Shown: positions 5,402-11,472 of the stretch, in pieces
Numbering within the stretch: the first letter of the stretch is position 1
Layout: each line of letters starts with the position of its first letter
Assembly: GCA_019690055.1 (NCBI GenBank)
Contig: JADGGF010000084.1
Span: 1-11,752 of the forward strand
Direction: 5' to 3'
DNA from: Micromonosporaceae bacterium
GTDB lineage: Bacteria > Actinomycetota > Actinomycetes > Mycobacteriales > Micromonosporaceae
Length of the DNA stretch: 11,752 bases
The notes under the pieces: generated by a model
The model's input: only the letters and a program-made list of their open reading frames with translations
Database searches by the model: none
What the model was told of the DNA's origin: nothing
Program-made: the position numbers and the translations under genes

Positions 5402-8134
5402 CGCGAGCAAGGTGGAAACGGGAATGCGCCGCTGCAGCAGCGCCGGGACGAGCGCGGCTAAGCCGGTCAGCAGCAGGCCGGCGGTGACCGTGGCCGTGGT
5501 CACCCAGACCAGTTCGGTCGGGGCGGTGCCGGCGAACTCGACGGCGAGGGCGATCCCGGCCGCCGCTCCCGTGAGTGCGCCGATCAGTCCCATGCCGAGG
5601 CCCTCGTACGTCACGAGACGAGCCAGCGCCGCGGCGGACCAGCCGGTGGCGCGCAGGGCAGCGAGCTCGGCGGCGCGGTCCCGGATGTTGAGGTAGAGCA
5701 CGTCGGCCACCGCGGCCGCACCGAGCAGTGCGGTCGCCACGGCCGCGACGATGTCGACGCCGCGTACCCGAACCGATACCGCATCGCCGAGCAGGGTTCC
5801 GGTCACGGATCCATGGAACGTCCAGGTGATCGCACACAGGATGGTGACCGCGCCCACGCCGATGCCGAGTGCCGCGGCCGCCAGGGCCGTGCGGCCAGGG
5901 ACCCGCCACAGGTTCGCCCGGGCGAGCCCGGCGATGGTGCGACGTCGGGGGACTCGGCGACGCCGCGGCGGTCGCGCAGCGGCGTGGATCGCGGCGGCCG
6001 GGTGCGTACGGGCGGCGCGTAAGGCCGGCACCAGGGCCGCGATCAGGGCGAGTCCAACCGCCACCGGGATGGCCAGCAGCGCGTGCTGGACGGTGAGCCG
6101 CACTCCGACCAGGCTGGACAGCGGTAGCGCGAGCCCCACCGACGCGACGCCCGCCACCAGCCCCACTATCACCACCTCGGTGACGATCAGGCTGGCCAAC
6201 CTCCGGCGGGACCACCCGAGGCAGGCGAGCACGGCCAGCTCCCGGCGACGGTCCCGGACGGCGGCCGAGACCGCGTTGCCGAGGAACAGCACACAGACGA
6301 CCAGGATCAGTCCAAAGAGGACGACGCTTTTCCGGTCGATCGCCTGGATGATCACGGCAGCCGTTCCCTTTTTGCTCCACTCTTCGGCCAAGCGCAGCTC
6401 CGGTCGGCCGTAGTTGCCGGCGGGGAGGTTCACGGTGCGCAGTGTCGGCGACGAGCCGAGGGTGATGTCCACGTCCAGGCCGGTTGCGGCGGTGATTGCC
6501 TCAGCGACGAGGCGGACCTTCTCACGGCTGAGATCGTTGAAGCCCTCTACTCCGGCCACGCGGACCCGGATCGCCGACAGCGGGGCCGGCGCATCGGTGA
6601 GACCCGGAAAGGCGTACAGCGACGTCAACAGCTGGGGTGGCGTGGCGAGATAACTGGCTGGGTTGCTGTCCGGCCCGAGCGCCTGGTCACGCAACAACTC
6701 GCGCGACCGATCATCCGCGCCCGTTGCTCGTGGGGAGAAGTAGGTCTCCATCGGCACGGCGGACAGTTCGGAGAACCTGGTCAGGTTAGCCGGGTCAAAA
6801 CTGCCGACCCAGTCCGCATAGAGCAGTTGCGCCCGATCCGGCGGAGGGACCTGCTGCAACGGCCTGAATCCGCCGTCCGCGAGCAGCCACGACCATCCCG
6901 CGACGAAGCCCGGTTGCCGTTCGTCGACGAAGACGCTCGGCTGTACGTCGATCGGCTGCGGCGTGAGCGAGCCGTCCTCCGCCACGGCGTACCTCGGCTC
7001 GCCCGACCGGACGATGGGTACCATGCTCCCGAACGGTGCACCATCACCGGGTACGTCGGCCAGCAGCCGTCGATATGCGTCTGTTGCCGTGTACTCGACA
7101 GCGACATCGGTCGGCTGGCCGCCCGCTCTATCGAGTGCCTCACGGGCGACTCCCCAGGCGGCCCCAGGAAGACCCTCCACCGCCTCGCCAACCACCCGGT
7201 CGATGCTGGCCGTCAGGCCCTCGTCCAGACCGGGAGTGGTCGTGGCGAGCACGGGAACTCTCGTGTACAGCCAGCTACTGTAAAGGTCGCGATCGTCAAT
7301 GGGACGATCGTCGGCGGTGAGGTAGCGGCCATCGGTCACCGCCGCGTCAAGCCCCACCAGGTCCGCCTCGGCGGCCGGGTCAATCGCGGCGACCAGCAAG
7401 GCGATGGGCCACACCAGGCGCGTGGTGAGTCGCTGCTGCGCATGCGGAAAGTCGGGCCCGCGGTCAAATGTGCCGTCCGGCCTCAGCCGCACAACGTCGA
7501 GCCCGTACTTAACCTCTCCCAGCGTGGGACCAGAGCCATCGCCCTGGCACAGCGGAATCTCCTCGCCGTCGGGCTGAACCTCCACTGCAGAGACGATGGT
7601 CCCCTCGCACGCGTCCGTCTCCGTTGGACGCCAGAGCACGTCGTTTCTCGTCACATAGACGTACACGGGTTTCGCCTCGTGCACGCTCAGTCCGGTGGCG
7701 GCGGACCAGGTTGGTTTGATCCGGATCACCTGGCGCTGCAGGCTCGGGTCGACCGCGTCGGTCAGGTCGAGATCGACCGGCGCATAGGCCGTTACATAGC
7801 CAATCATCGCTATCGGCGCCGCGACCTCGACCCCGGGGAGGTGCGCGATCTGCTCGTACTGGTCCATGGTGATCCCGCCGAACTGGCCCGACAGGAAGTT
7901 CGGTCGCACCAGTCCGAGCTCCTGCTCCAGCGGCAGGCGGGTTCCCGGTGGACGGACCAGGATGTCGTAGGCGGCCCGGAAGTTGGCCTGCACCTCCCCG
8001 ATCACCTGCAACCGGGAGGTCTCCGCACTGCCAGTGAGAAGGGTGAACCCCATCGTCGCGATGAGTACACCGAGCAGGAGCGCGGTGGTGCGCCCGGCGC
8101 GCTGGCGCAGTTGGGCCAGGACGACCCGAAGCAT
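5393..8134 (-). CDS. FtsX-family ABC transporter permease, two FtsX modules and a large extracytoplasmic domain
   Basis: A 913-residue integral membrane protein. One helix (about 17-35) is followed by some 560 residues of probable extracytoplasmic domain, then helices at about 603-620, 650-672 and 684-705 completing the first FtsX module. A strongly basic linker (about 720-733) and a second module follow, with helices near 750-771, 793-814, 844-868 and 875-898. The cytoplasmic turns RDRRRELAVLACLGWSRRRL and RDRAAELAALRATGWSAAAL, about 200 residues apart, are the paired ATPase-coupling signatures of FtsX modules. The second module lacks a large external loop, so the domain is asymmetric. I find no recognised fold in the external domain. 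The ATG at 8134 is chosen over upstream in-frame codons because AAGGGG lies 6 nt before it and the first residues (MLRVVLAQLRQRAGR) fit a cytoplasmic N-terminus. It heads the minus-strand operon and is divergent from padR. Confidence 0.92.
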   Translation of the reverse strand: MLRVVLAQLRQRAGRTTALLLGVLIATMGFTLLTGSAETSRLQVIGEVQANFRAAYDILVRPPGTRLPLEQELGLVRPNFLSGQFGGITMDQYEQIAHLPGVEVAAPIAMIGYVTAYAPVDLDLTDAVDPSLQRQVIRIKPTWSAATGLSVHEAKPVYVYVTRNDVLWRPTETDACEGTIVSAVEVQPDGEEIPLCQGDGSGPTLGEVKYGLDVVRLRPDGTFDRGPDFPHAQQRLTTRLVWPIALLVAAIDPAAEADLVGLDAAVTDGRYLTADDRPIDDRDLYSSWLYTRVPVLATTTPGLDEGLTASIDRVVGEAVEGLPGAAWGVAREALDRAGGQPTDVAVEYTATDAYRRLLADVPGDGAPFGSMVPIVRSGEPRYAVAEDGSLTPQPIDVQPSVFVDERQPGFVAGWSWLLADGGFRPLQQVPPPDRAQLLYADWVGSFDPANLTRFSELSAVPMETYFSPRATGADDRSRELLRDQALGPDSNPASYLATPPQLLTSLYAFPGLTDAPAPLSAIRVRVAGVEGFNDLSREKVRLVAEAITAATGLDVDITLGSSPTLRTVNLPAGNYGRPELRLAEEWSKKGTAAVIIQAIDRKSVVLFGLILVVCVLFLGNAVSAAVRDRRRELAVLACLGWSRRRLASLIVTEVVIVGLVAGVASVGLALPLSSLVGVRLTVQHALLAIPVAVGLALIAALVPALRAARTHPAAAIHAAARPPRRRRVPRRRTIAGLARANLWRVPGRTALAAAALGIGVGAVTILCAITWTFHGSVTGTLLGDAVSVRVRGVDIVAAVATALLGAAAVADVLYLNIRDRAAELAALRATGWSAAALARLVTYEGLGMGLIGALTGAAAGIALAVEFAGTAPTELVWVTTATVTAGLLLTGLAALVPALLQRRIPVSTLLAEE

Positions 8135-8152
8135 GACCCACCCCTTCTCTCG

Positions 8153-8182
8153 TTGGTGCCGGCTATCTTCACCCGATACATT
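8153..8182 (+). promoter_or_regulatory. Candidate padR promoter
   Basis: TTGGTG (8153-8158) and TACATT (8177-8182) are 18 bases apart and read like -35 and -10 boxes. A transcript would begin near 8189 and give a leader of about 35 nt containing the GGAGG at 8212-8216, 7 nt before the ATG at 8224. The -10 box overlaps the palindrome at 8179-8191, so a bound repressor would block it. Confidence 0.45.
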
Positions 8183-8191
8183 GTCACAATG
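8179..8191. promoter_or_regulatory. Likely PadR operator: palindrome CATTGT-C-ACAATG
   Basis: A perfect 6+1+6 inverted repeat, AT-rich against a GC-rich background, in the 89-bp divergent gap between padR and the permease gene. It overlaps the candidate padR -10 box and, on the other strand, a TTGTGA that could be a -35 box for the exporter operon (weak GATAGC 16 nt further). A second small inverted repeat (TATC at 8164-8167, GATA at 8175-8178) lies beside it. PadR proteins commonly bind such sites in their own promoter region and that of a divergent exporter. Confidence 0.6.
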
Positions 8192-8223
8192 CAACTCCCA
8201 ACCTCGGGACCGGAGGCGTGACC

Positions 8224-8817
8224 ATGCCACTCCACCATGCCGTGCTCGCGTTACTCGCCGACGGACCCAGTTACGGGTACGAACTCAAGGCCGCGTTCGA
8301 GCGGTCGGTCGGCCCCCAGTGGGGTGCGCTCAACATCGGCCACCTCTACCAGGTGCTCGATCGGTTGGAGCGGGACAATCTCGTTACGTCGGTCAAGGTC
8401 GCCCAGGAGGTCAAGCCCGACCGCGTGGTCTACGAGATCACCGACTCTGGCCGAGCCGAGCTCGCCGACTGGCTGAACAGCCCGAGCCCACGGACATCGG
8501 GCTTCCGGGACGACTTCTTTCTGAAGCTGATGGCTGCAGTCCACAGTGGACGCGTGACGACAGTGAACACGGTCCTGAACAACCAGCGGGCACTGCTGCT
8601 GCGTGAGCTGCGCAACCTGGCCACGCTGCGTCGCGAACACACCGACGACCTTGTGGTGAGCCTGCTGCTCAGCGCCGCGGAGAGACACATCAAGGCGGAT
8701 CTGTCCTTCGTGGACGATGCCGAGGAGACACTCTCCGCCAACACATCGTGGCGGGCGACCAAGCGAGCGCGGCGCGCCGCCGATACGGTGGCCCGGCGGG
8801 ACCAGCGAACCGCCTGA
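8224..8817 (+). CDS. PadR family transcriptional regulator
   Basis: A 197-residue DNA-binding repressor. The N-terminal winged helix-turn-helix covers about residues 1-80: AVLALLADGPSYGYELKAAFE, then the recognition-helix region LYQVLDRLERDNLV (41-54), the wing with VVYEITDSGRAEL (68-80), and ADWL. The rest (about 95-165) is helical and would form the dimerising coiled coil of the longer PadR subgroup, ending in a basic tail. Family members bind small hydrophobic or aromatic compounds or drugs and lift repression of exporters or detoxification genes. ATG 8224 is chosen over a GTG at 8218 because GGAGG lies 7 nt before the ATG and only 1 nt before the GTG. It is divergent from the FtsX-type exporter operon, which is its most likely target together with its own promoter. 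Confidence 0.92.
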   Translation: MPLHHAVLALLADGPSYGYELKAAFERSVGPQWGALNIGHLYQVLDRLERDNLVTSVKVAQEVKPDRVVYEITDSGRAELADWLNSPSPRTSGFRDDFFLKLMAAVHSGRVTTVNTVLNNQRALLLRELRNLATLRREHTDDLVVSLLLSAAERHIKADLSFVDDAEETLSANTSWRATKRARRAADTVARRDQRTA

Positions 8818-8854
8818 CCACGACACAGCCGAGGGCCGTACCGAGATTACGCCT

Positions 8855-8884
8855 GCGTCAGTTCGTTCCGGCCGGGGCTGACGC
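8855..8884 (+). terminator. Hairpin downstream of padR
   Basis: GCGTCAG (8855-8861) and CTGACGC (8878-8884) form a perfect 7-bp stem around a 16-nt GC-rich loop, starting 37 nt after the padR stop. No T-tract follows. The position suggests a terminator that separates padR from the Smr gene. The rest of the 165-nt gap (8818-8982) shows only the -10-like box at its end. Confidence 0.45.
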
Positions 8885-8970
8885 CACACCACCGACCGGC
8901 AGCGTCGGATGCACCTGATGGTGTCGTGCCACCGGGCGGTGCCGTCGGTCCGTCACCCGCCGCGGGGGCC

Positions 8971-8976
8971 CAGAAT
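8971..8976 (+). promoter_or_regulatory. Possible leaderless -10 box (CAGAAT) for the Smr gene
   Basis: CAGAAT, then GGACGG, then GTG at 8983. It is identical in sequence and spacing to the boxes before the ElaA and sirtuin genes. GGACGG could also serve as a poor ribosome binding site, but it directly abuts the start. Confidence 0.45.
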
Positions 8977-8982
8977 GGACGG

Positions 8983-9255
8983 GTGAAGCTCAAGCTCGAC
9001 CTGCATGACATCTACAACCGCAGCGCGGACATCGACCGGGCGCTGAACGACATCATCGCCGAGGCCGTGGCGAAGCGGGCCACGCTCGTCGAGATCATTC
9101 CCGGCAAGGGCTCGGGCGCGCTCAAGAAGCGGGTGCTGCGTTTCCTGGCCCAGAAGGAGATCCGGGCGCTCTATCACCGGGTCGAGAAGGACTCCGACAA
9201 CTTCGGCCGCCTCTTCGTCCACTTCCGGTGGACCGGTCGCGACCGCGCCCGATAG
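8983..9255 (+). CDS. Standalone Smr-domain protein (Smr/MutS family)
   Basis: A 90-residue protein consisting of little more than one Smr domain. It shows KLKLDLHDIYN at the N-terminus, with the D-x-H pair of the Smr LDLH motif at residues 6-8, and EIIPGKGSGALKKRVLRFL (37-55) with the conserved G-K-G-S-G nucleic-acid-binding loop. It ends with a strand LFVHFRW (77-83) and a short basic tail. Smr domains bind or nick nucleic acids (DNA in MutS2; RNA in ribosome-collision rescue), but single-domain actinobacterial versions have no settled function. The reading frame extends to an ATG at 8926; those 19 residues are low-complexity Pro/Gly/Ala, so the GTG at 8983, 6 nt after CAGAAT, is preferred. 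Confidence 0.88.
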   Translation: MKLKLDLHDIYNRSADIDRALNDIIAEAVAKRATLVEIIPGKGSGALKKRVLRFLAQKEIRALYHRVEKDSDNFGRLFVHFRWTGRDRAR

Positions 9256-9340
9256 CTGACCACCGCAGGTCCGGTAACCCTGAGGACAGACGAAAACCCG
9301 GCCGAGGGAGGCCAGGTGGGAGCGACCGCGGGGCGCGAAG

Positions 9341-9346
9341 CAGAAT
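9341..9346 (+). promoter_or_regulatory. Possible leaderless -10 box (CAGAAT) for the ElaA-type gene
   Basis: CAGAAT, then GTCCGG, then ATG at 9353. No Shine-Dalgarno sequence lies at a usable distance. Together with the boxes at 4580-4585 and 8971-8976 it forms an exact repeated CAGAAT-N6-start arrangement. Confidence 0.45.
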
Positions 9347-9352
9347 GTCCGG

Positions 9353-9781
9353 ATGCACCTCTACGACCGCGCGTTCGCCGATTTGGACACCACGACCCTG
9401 TACGCCCTGCTCAAGCTGCGTTCGGACGTCTTCGTCGTCGAGCAGGCGTGTGCGTACCCGGATCTGGACGGCCGCGACACCGAGCCGACCACACGGCACC
9501 TGTGGCTCGCGGAGGAGCCGACCAACCCACAGGCGTACGTCCGGATCCTCGCCGAGCCTGACGGGAGTGCCCGCATCGGCCGGGTGTGCACCGCCGCCTC
9601 CGCCCGGGGCCGCGGCCTGTCCCGTCGGCTGATGGAGGCTGCCCTGGCGCGTACGGGGGACCGTCCGTGCGTGCTGGACGCCCAGAGCTATCTGGTCGAC
9701 TTCTATCGGTCGTTCGGCTTCACCGTGGCCGGCGAGGAGTACATCGAGGACGGCATTCCCCATGTGCCAATGCGCCGATAA
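9353..9781 (+). CDS. elaA: GNAT family N-acetyltransferase, ElaA type
   Basis: A 142-residue cytoplasmic acetyltransferase, close in length to E. coli ElaA (about 150). ElaA-type marks are LYALLKLRSDVFVVEQ (16-31), YPDLDGRD (35-42) with TRHLWL (47-52), the acetyl-CoA pyrophosphate loop within IGRVCTAASARGRGLSRRLM (75-94), LDAQSYLVDFYRSFGF (108-123) and the typical ending EDGIPHVPM (132-140). The family transfers acetyl from acetyl-CoA to an amine; the physiological substrate of ElaA is not established. It is preceded by a 97-nt gap after the Smr gene with a -10-like box at its end, so it probably has its own promoter. Confidence 0.88.
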   Translation: MHLYDRAFADLDTTTLYALLKLRSDVFVVEQACAYPDLDGRDTEPTTRHLWLAEEPTNPQAYVRILAEPDGSARIGRVCTAASARGRGLSRRLMEAALARTGDRPCVLDAQSYLVDFYRSFGFTVAGEEYIEDGIPHVPMRR

Positions 9782-9784
9782 AGC

Positions 9785-9795
9785 GGCAAATTGCC
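9785..9795. promoter_or_regulatory. Palindrome GGCAA-A-TTGCC
   Basis: A perfect 5+1+5 inverted repeat with an AT-rich centre, starting 4 nt after the elaA stop codon and about 100 nt before the membrane-protein start. It could be a small regulator site or a short hairpin at the elaA mRNA end. The rest of the 114-nt gap shows only the -10-like box at 9883. Confidence 0.25.
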
Positions 9796-9882
9796 CCATG
9801 TCGCTCCGTGCGTGGCCACTCCGCCGCTCCCCGGGGCCGCCTGGCCATTCATACCGGTGAGCGCGACGGCGGCGCCTGGCGG

Positions 9883-9888
9883 CACAAT
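9883..9888 (+). promoter_or_regulatory. Possible leaderless -10 box (CACAAT) for the membrane-protein gene
   Basis: CACAAT, then seven bases, then ATG at 9896: one base different from the CAGAAT boxes and one base further from the start. It favours 9896 over the in-frame ATG at 9887, which overlaps the box itself. Confidence 0.35.
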
Positions 9889-9895
9889 GGCGGTC

Positions 9896-10543
9896 ATGCC
9901 CTCCTTCGCCCCGCCGGCTCGCCGGCCCATCACGGTCGCCCTGCTCGTGCTCGCCGCGGTGTGCCTGACCCTGGTGGTGGCGGCCCTGTGGAACCCCTGG
10001 CGCCTCACGGCGCTGCATCCGCTCGCCACCACGGGCGGCGCGGTCGCGGTCCTGACGCTGGCCGGGGCGCTCGTGGCCACGACCGGGCTGCTCCTGGTGG
10101 CCCACACCGCCCGGCGGGCGCTGATCGGGCTCGTGGTGGCCCTGGTGGCGGTGCCGGCATTCTCGGTGGGGCTGCCGGTTCTCGCGCTCGGCGACACCTT
10201 CCGCGACCGGCGCATCGCGGCCGAGCGTGTCCTGGCGACGTCGCCGGACGAGGGTTACTCCGTGGTGGCGCTCACCTATCCCGACGGCGCAACCGATCTG
10301 GTCGTCCGCAGCCGGCGTGGGCTGCTCAGCCGCGAGGGCGTGGTCCCCGTGGCGAGCTGCCCGTACGACCCGTTCAGCCCGCACGTCGCGGGGCCGGCGG
10401 GTGGCCTGCCACCGGAGTCGGTGTACTTCACCGCCGAGAACCGGGTGGCCGTGCCGATGGTGGTCGACAACGTCACGGTGACGGTAGGGTTCGACGGTGA
10501 CACGCTGCACCCGGAGCGAACCATTGCCATGTGTGATGATTAG
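9896..10543 (+). CDS. Uncharacterised three-helix membrane protein with a C-terminal soluble domain
   Basis: A 215-residue protein that I do not recognise. Three hydrophobic segments lie at about residues 12-32, 47-69 and 75-98, separated by short polar turns that include the basic HTARR. A C-terminal part of about 115 residues follows, with no further membrane span. This part looks like a small beta-rich domain (YSVVALTYPDGATDLVVRS, then SVYFTAENRVAVPM and DNVTVTVGFD), has one Cys near CPYDPF and another at the end, and with an N-in topology would face outside. ATG 9896 is chosen because of the hydrophobic segment that follows and the -10-like box 7 nt before it; ATG 9887 would add three residues, and a reading frame open to 9791 is not convincing. 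The HAD phosphatase gene begins 12 nt after its stop, suggesting a two-gene operon. Confidence 0.72.
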   Translation: MPSFAPPARRPITVALLVLAAVCLTLVVAALWNPWRLTALHPLATTGGAVAVLTLAGALVATTGLLLVAHTARRALIGLVVALVAVPAFSVGLPVLALGDTFRDRRIAAERVLATSPDEGYSVVALTYPDGATDLVVRSRRGLLSREGVVPVASCPYDPFSPHVAGPAGGLPPESVYFTAENRVAVPMVVDNVTVTVGFDGDTLHPERTIAMCDD

Positions 10544-10555
10544 CCGGACTGGGTC

Positions 10556-11377
10556 ATGAACGGCCGGACCCGGGTCCTCGCGACCGACCTCGACGGCACC
10601 CTGCTCGACGGCGACTCGAGGCTGACGGAGCGCACTCGCATGGCGATGCGCTCCGCCCGGGCCGCCGGCTACCGGATCGTGCTGGCCACCGCCCGGCCGG
10701 CCCGGACCGTGGACCGCATCGTCGGCGCCGAGCGCCTTTTCGACGCCGCGATCTGCGCCAACGGGGCCGTCGAGTACGACCTGGTGACCGGGCGGATGGT
10801 CGTCACCCGGCCGCTGCTGCCGGCGCTGGCGGCCGACGTGATGAAGCGGATCGACGATCTCCTACCCGGGGTCGCGTTCGCGGTGGAGACCGGACACCGG
10901 GTGTTGCACGAGGTGGGCTACAGCTACCGGCCGACGCTGGACTCGGAGCGTTACCCGGTACAGACGCGGGCCGAACTGGTCGCCGAGCCGCTGGTGAAGC
11001 TGATGGCGTTGGTGCCCGCGGGCGACCCCGCCGCCGCTTGGGCGCGGTTGTCGTCGCACCTCGCCGACCTCGTGGCCTGCACCTGGTCGGCCGGGCACGG
11101 GCGGGCGGACCTCACCTACCCGGCCATCCTCGAGCTCTCCGCGCCGGGCGTGTCCAAGGCCGCCGCGCTGGCCGACCTGTGCGCGCGGTGGGGCGTGAGC
11201 CCGGACGAGGTCGCGGCCGTCGGCGACGCGCCCAACGATCTGCCCATGCTCGCCTGGGCGGGCCGGGCCTACGCGGTCGCCAACGCGCACCCCGAGGTGC
11301 TCGCGGTCGCGCATCACGTGTTGCCGAGCAACGACGAGGACGGCGTGGCGACGCTGCTGGAGAGCCTGATCCGCTGA
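10556..11377 (+). CDS. Cof-type HAD-superfamily phosphatase
   Basis: A 273-residue cytoplasmic phosphohydrolase of the Cof (type IIB cap) branch. Motif I is DLDGTLL with nucleophile Asp11 and acid/base Asp13, motif II is Thr45 in LATARP, motif III is Lys201 in VSKAAAL, and motif IV is GDAPNDLPML with Asp224 and Asp228. The cap domain occupies roughly residues 85-190. The C-terminal stretch YAVANAHPEVLAVAHHVLPSNDEDGVA is the usual Cof ending. Relatives remove phosphate from sugar phosphates, flavin or pyridoxal phosphate, often with broad specificity, so the substrate is open. It starts 12 nt after the membrane-protein gene and probably shares its transcript; no strong RBS is visible. It converges on hemQ. 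Confidence 0.9.
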   Translation: MNGRTRVLATDLDGTLLDGDSRLTERTRMAMRSARAAGYRIVLATARPARTVDRIVGAERLFDAAICANGAVEYDLVTGRMVVTRPLLPALAADVMKRIDDLLPGVAFAVETGHRVLHEVGYSYRPTLDSERYPVQTRAELVAEPLVKLMALVPAGDPAAAWARLSSHLADLVACTWSAGHGRADLTYPAILELSAPGVSKAAALADLCARWGVSPDEVAAVGDAPNDLPMLAWAGRAYAVANAHPEVLAVAHHVLPSNDEDGVATLLESLIR

Positions 11378-11397
11378 GCGCGAGCGGACACTCGCGC
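11378..11397. terminator. Hairpin directly after the HAD gene
   Basis: GCGCGAG (11378-11384), a six-base loop, and CTCGCGC (11391-11397): a perfect 7-bp stem beginning on the base after the HAD stop codon. No T-tract follows. It is well placed to end the plus-strand transcript before the convergent hemQ. Confidence 0.5.
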
Positions 11398-11416
11398 GGG
11401 CGGGCGCGACGACCGC

Positions 11417-11443
11417 ACCGCCGCACCGGGCGCGGGTGGCGGT
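11417..11443. terminator. Second hairpin between the convergent HAD and hemQ genes
   Basis: ACCGCC (11417-11422) pairs with GGCGGT (11438-11443), extendable by a G-T and a C-G pair inside. It lies 29 bases beyond the hemQ stop on the minus strand, so it may terminate hemQ or act on both strands. Confidence 0.35.
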
Positions 11444-11472
11444 TACGCGCGCAACGGTGACGGCAGCGGCGG

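Noticed and set aside
5391..6380. N-terminal extension or fusion on the ABC ATPase
   Set aside because: The extension is the permease gene read in another frame; the ATG at 5390 has a GAGGAG ribosome binding site and starts the ATPase domain.
6827..8221. Plus-strand reading frame of 464 codons across the permease gene
   Set aside because: Antisense to the permease, Arg/Pro/Gly-rich with no domain; the permease strand has clear FtsX signatures and membrane helices.
8218..8223. GTG at 8218 as the padR start
   Set aside because: It leaves only 1 nt between GGAGG and the start; the ATG at 8224 has the normal 7-nt spacing.
8926..8982. N-terminal extension of the Smr protein from ATG 8926
   Set aside because: The 19 residues are low-complexity Pro/Gly/Ala, and the GTG at 8983 begins right at the conserved KLKLDLH segment.
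9122..10510. Minus-strand reading frame of 462 codons across the Smr, elaA and membrane-protein genes
   Set aside because: It overlaps three genes with recognisable proteins on the other strand and has a biased shadow composition.
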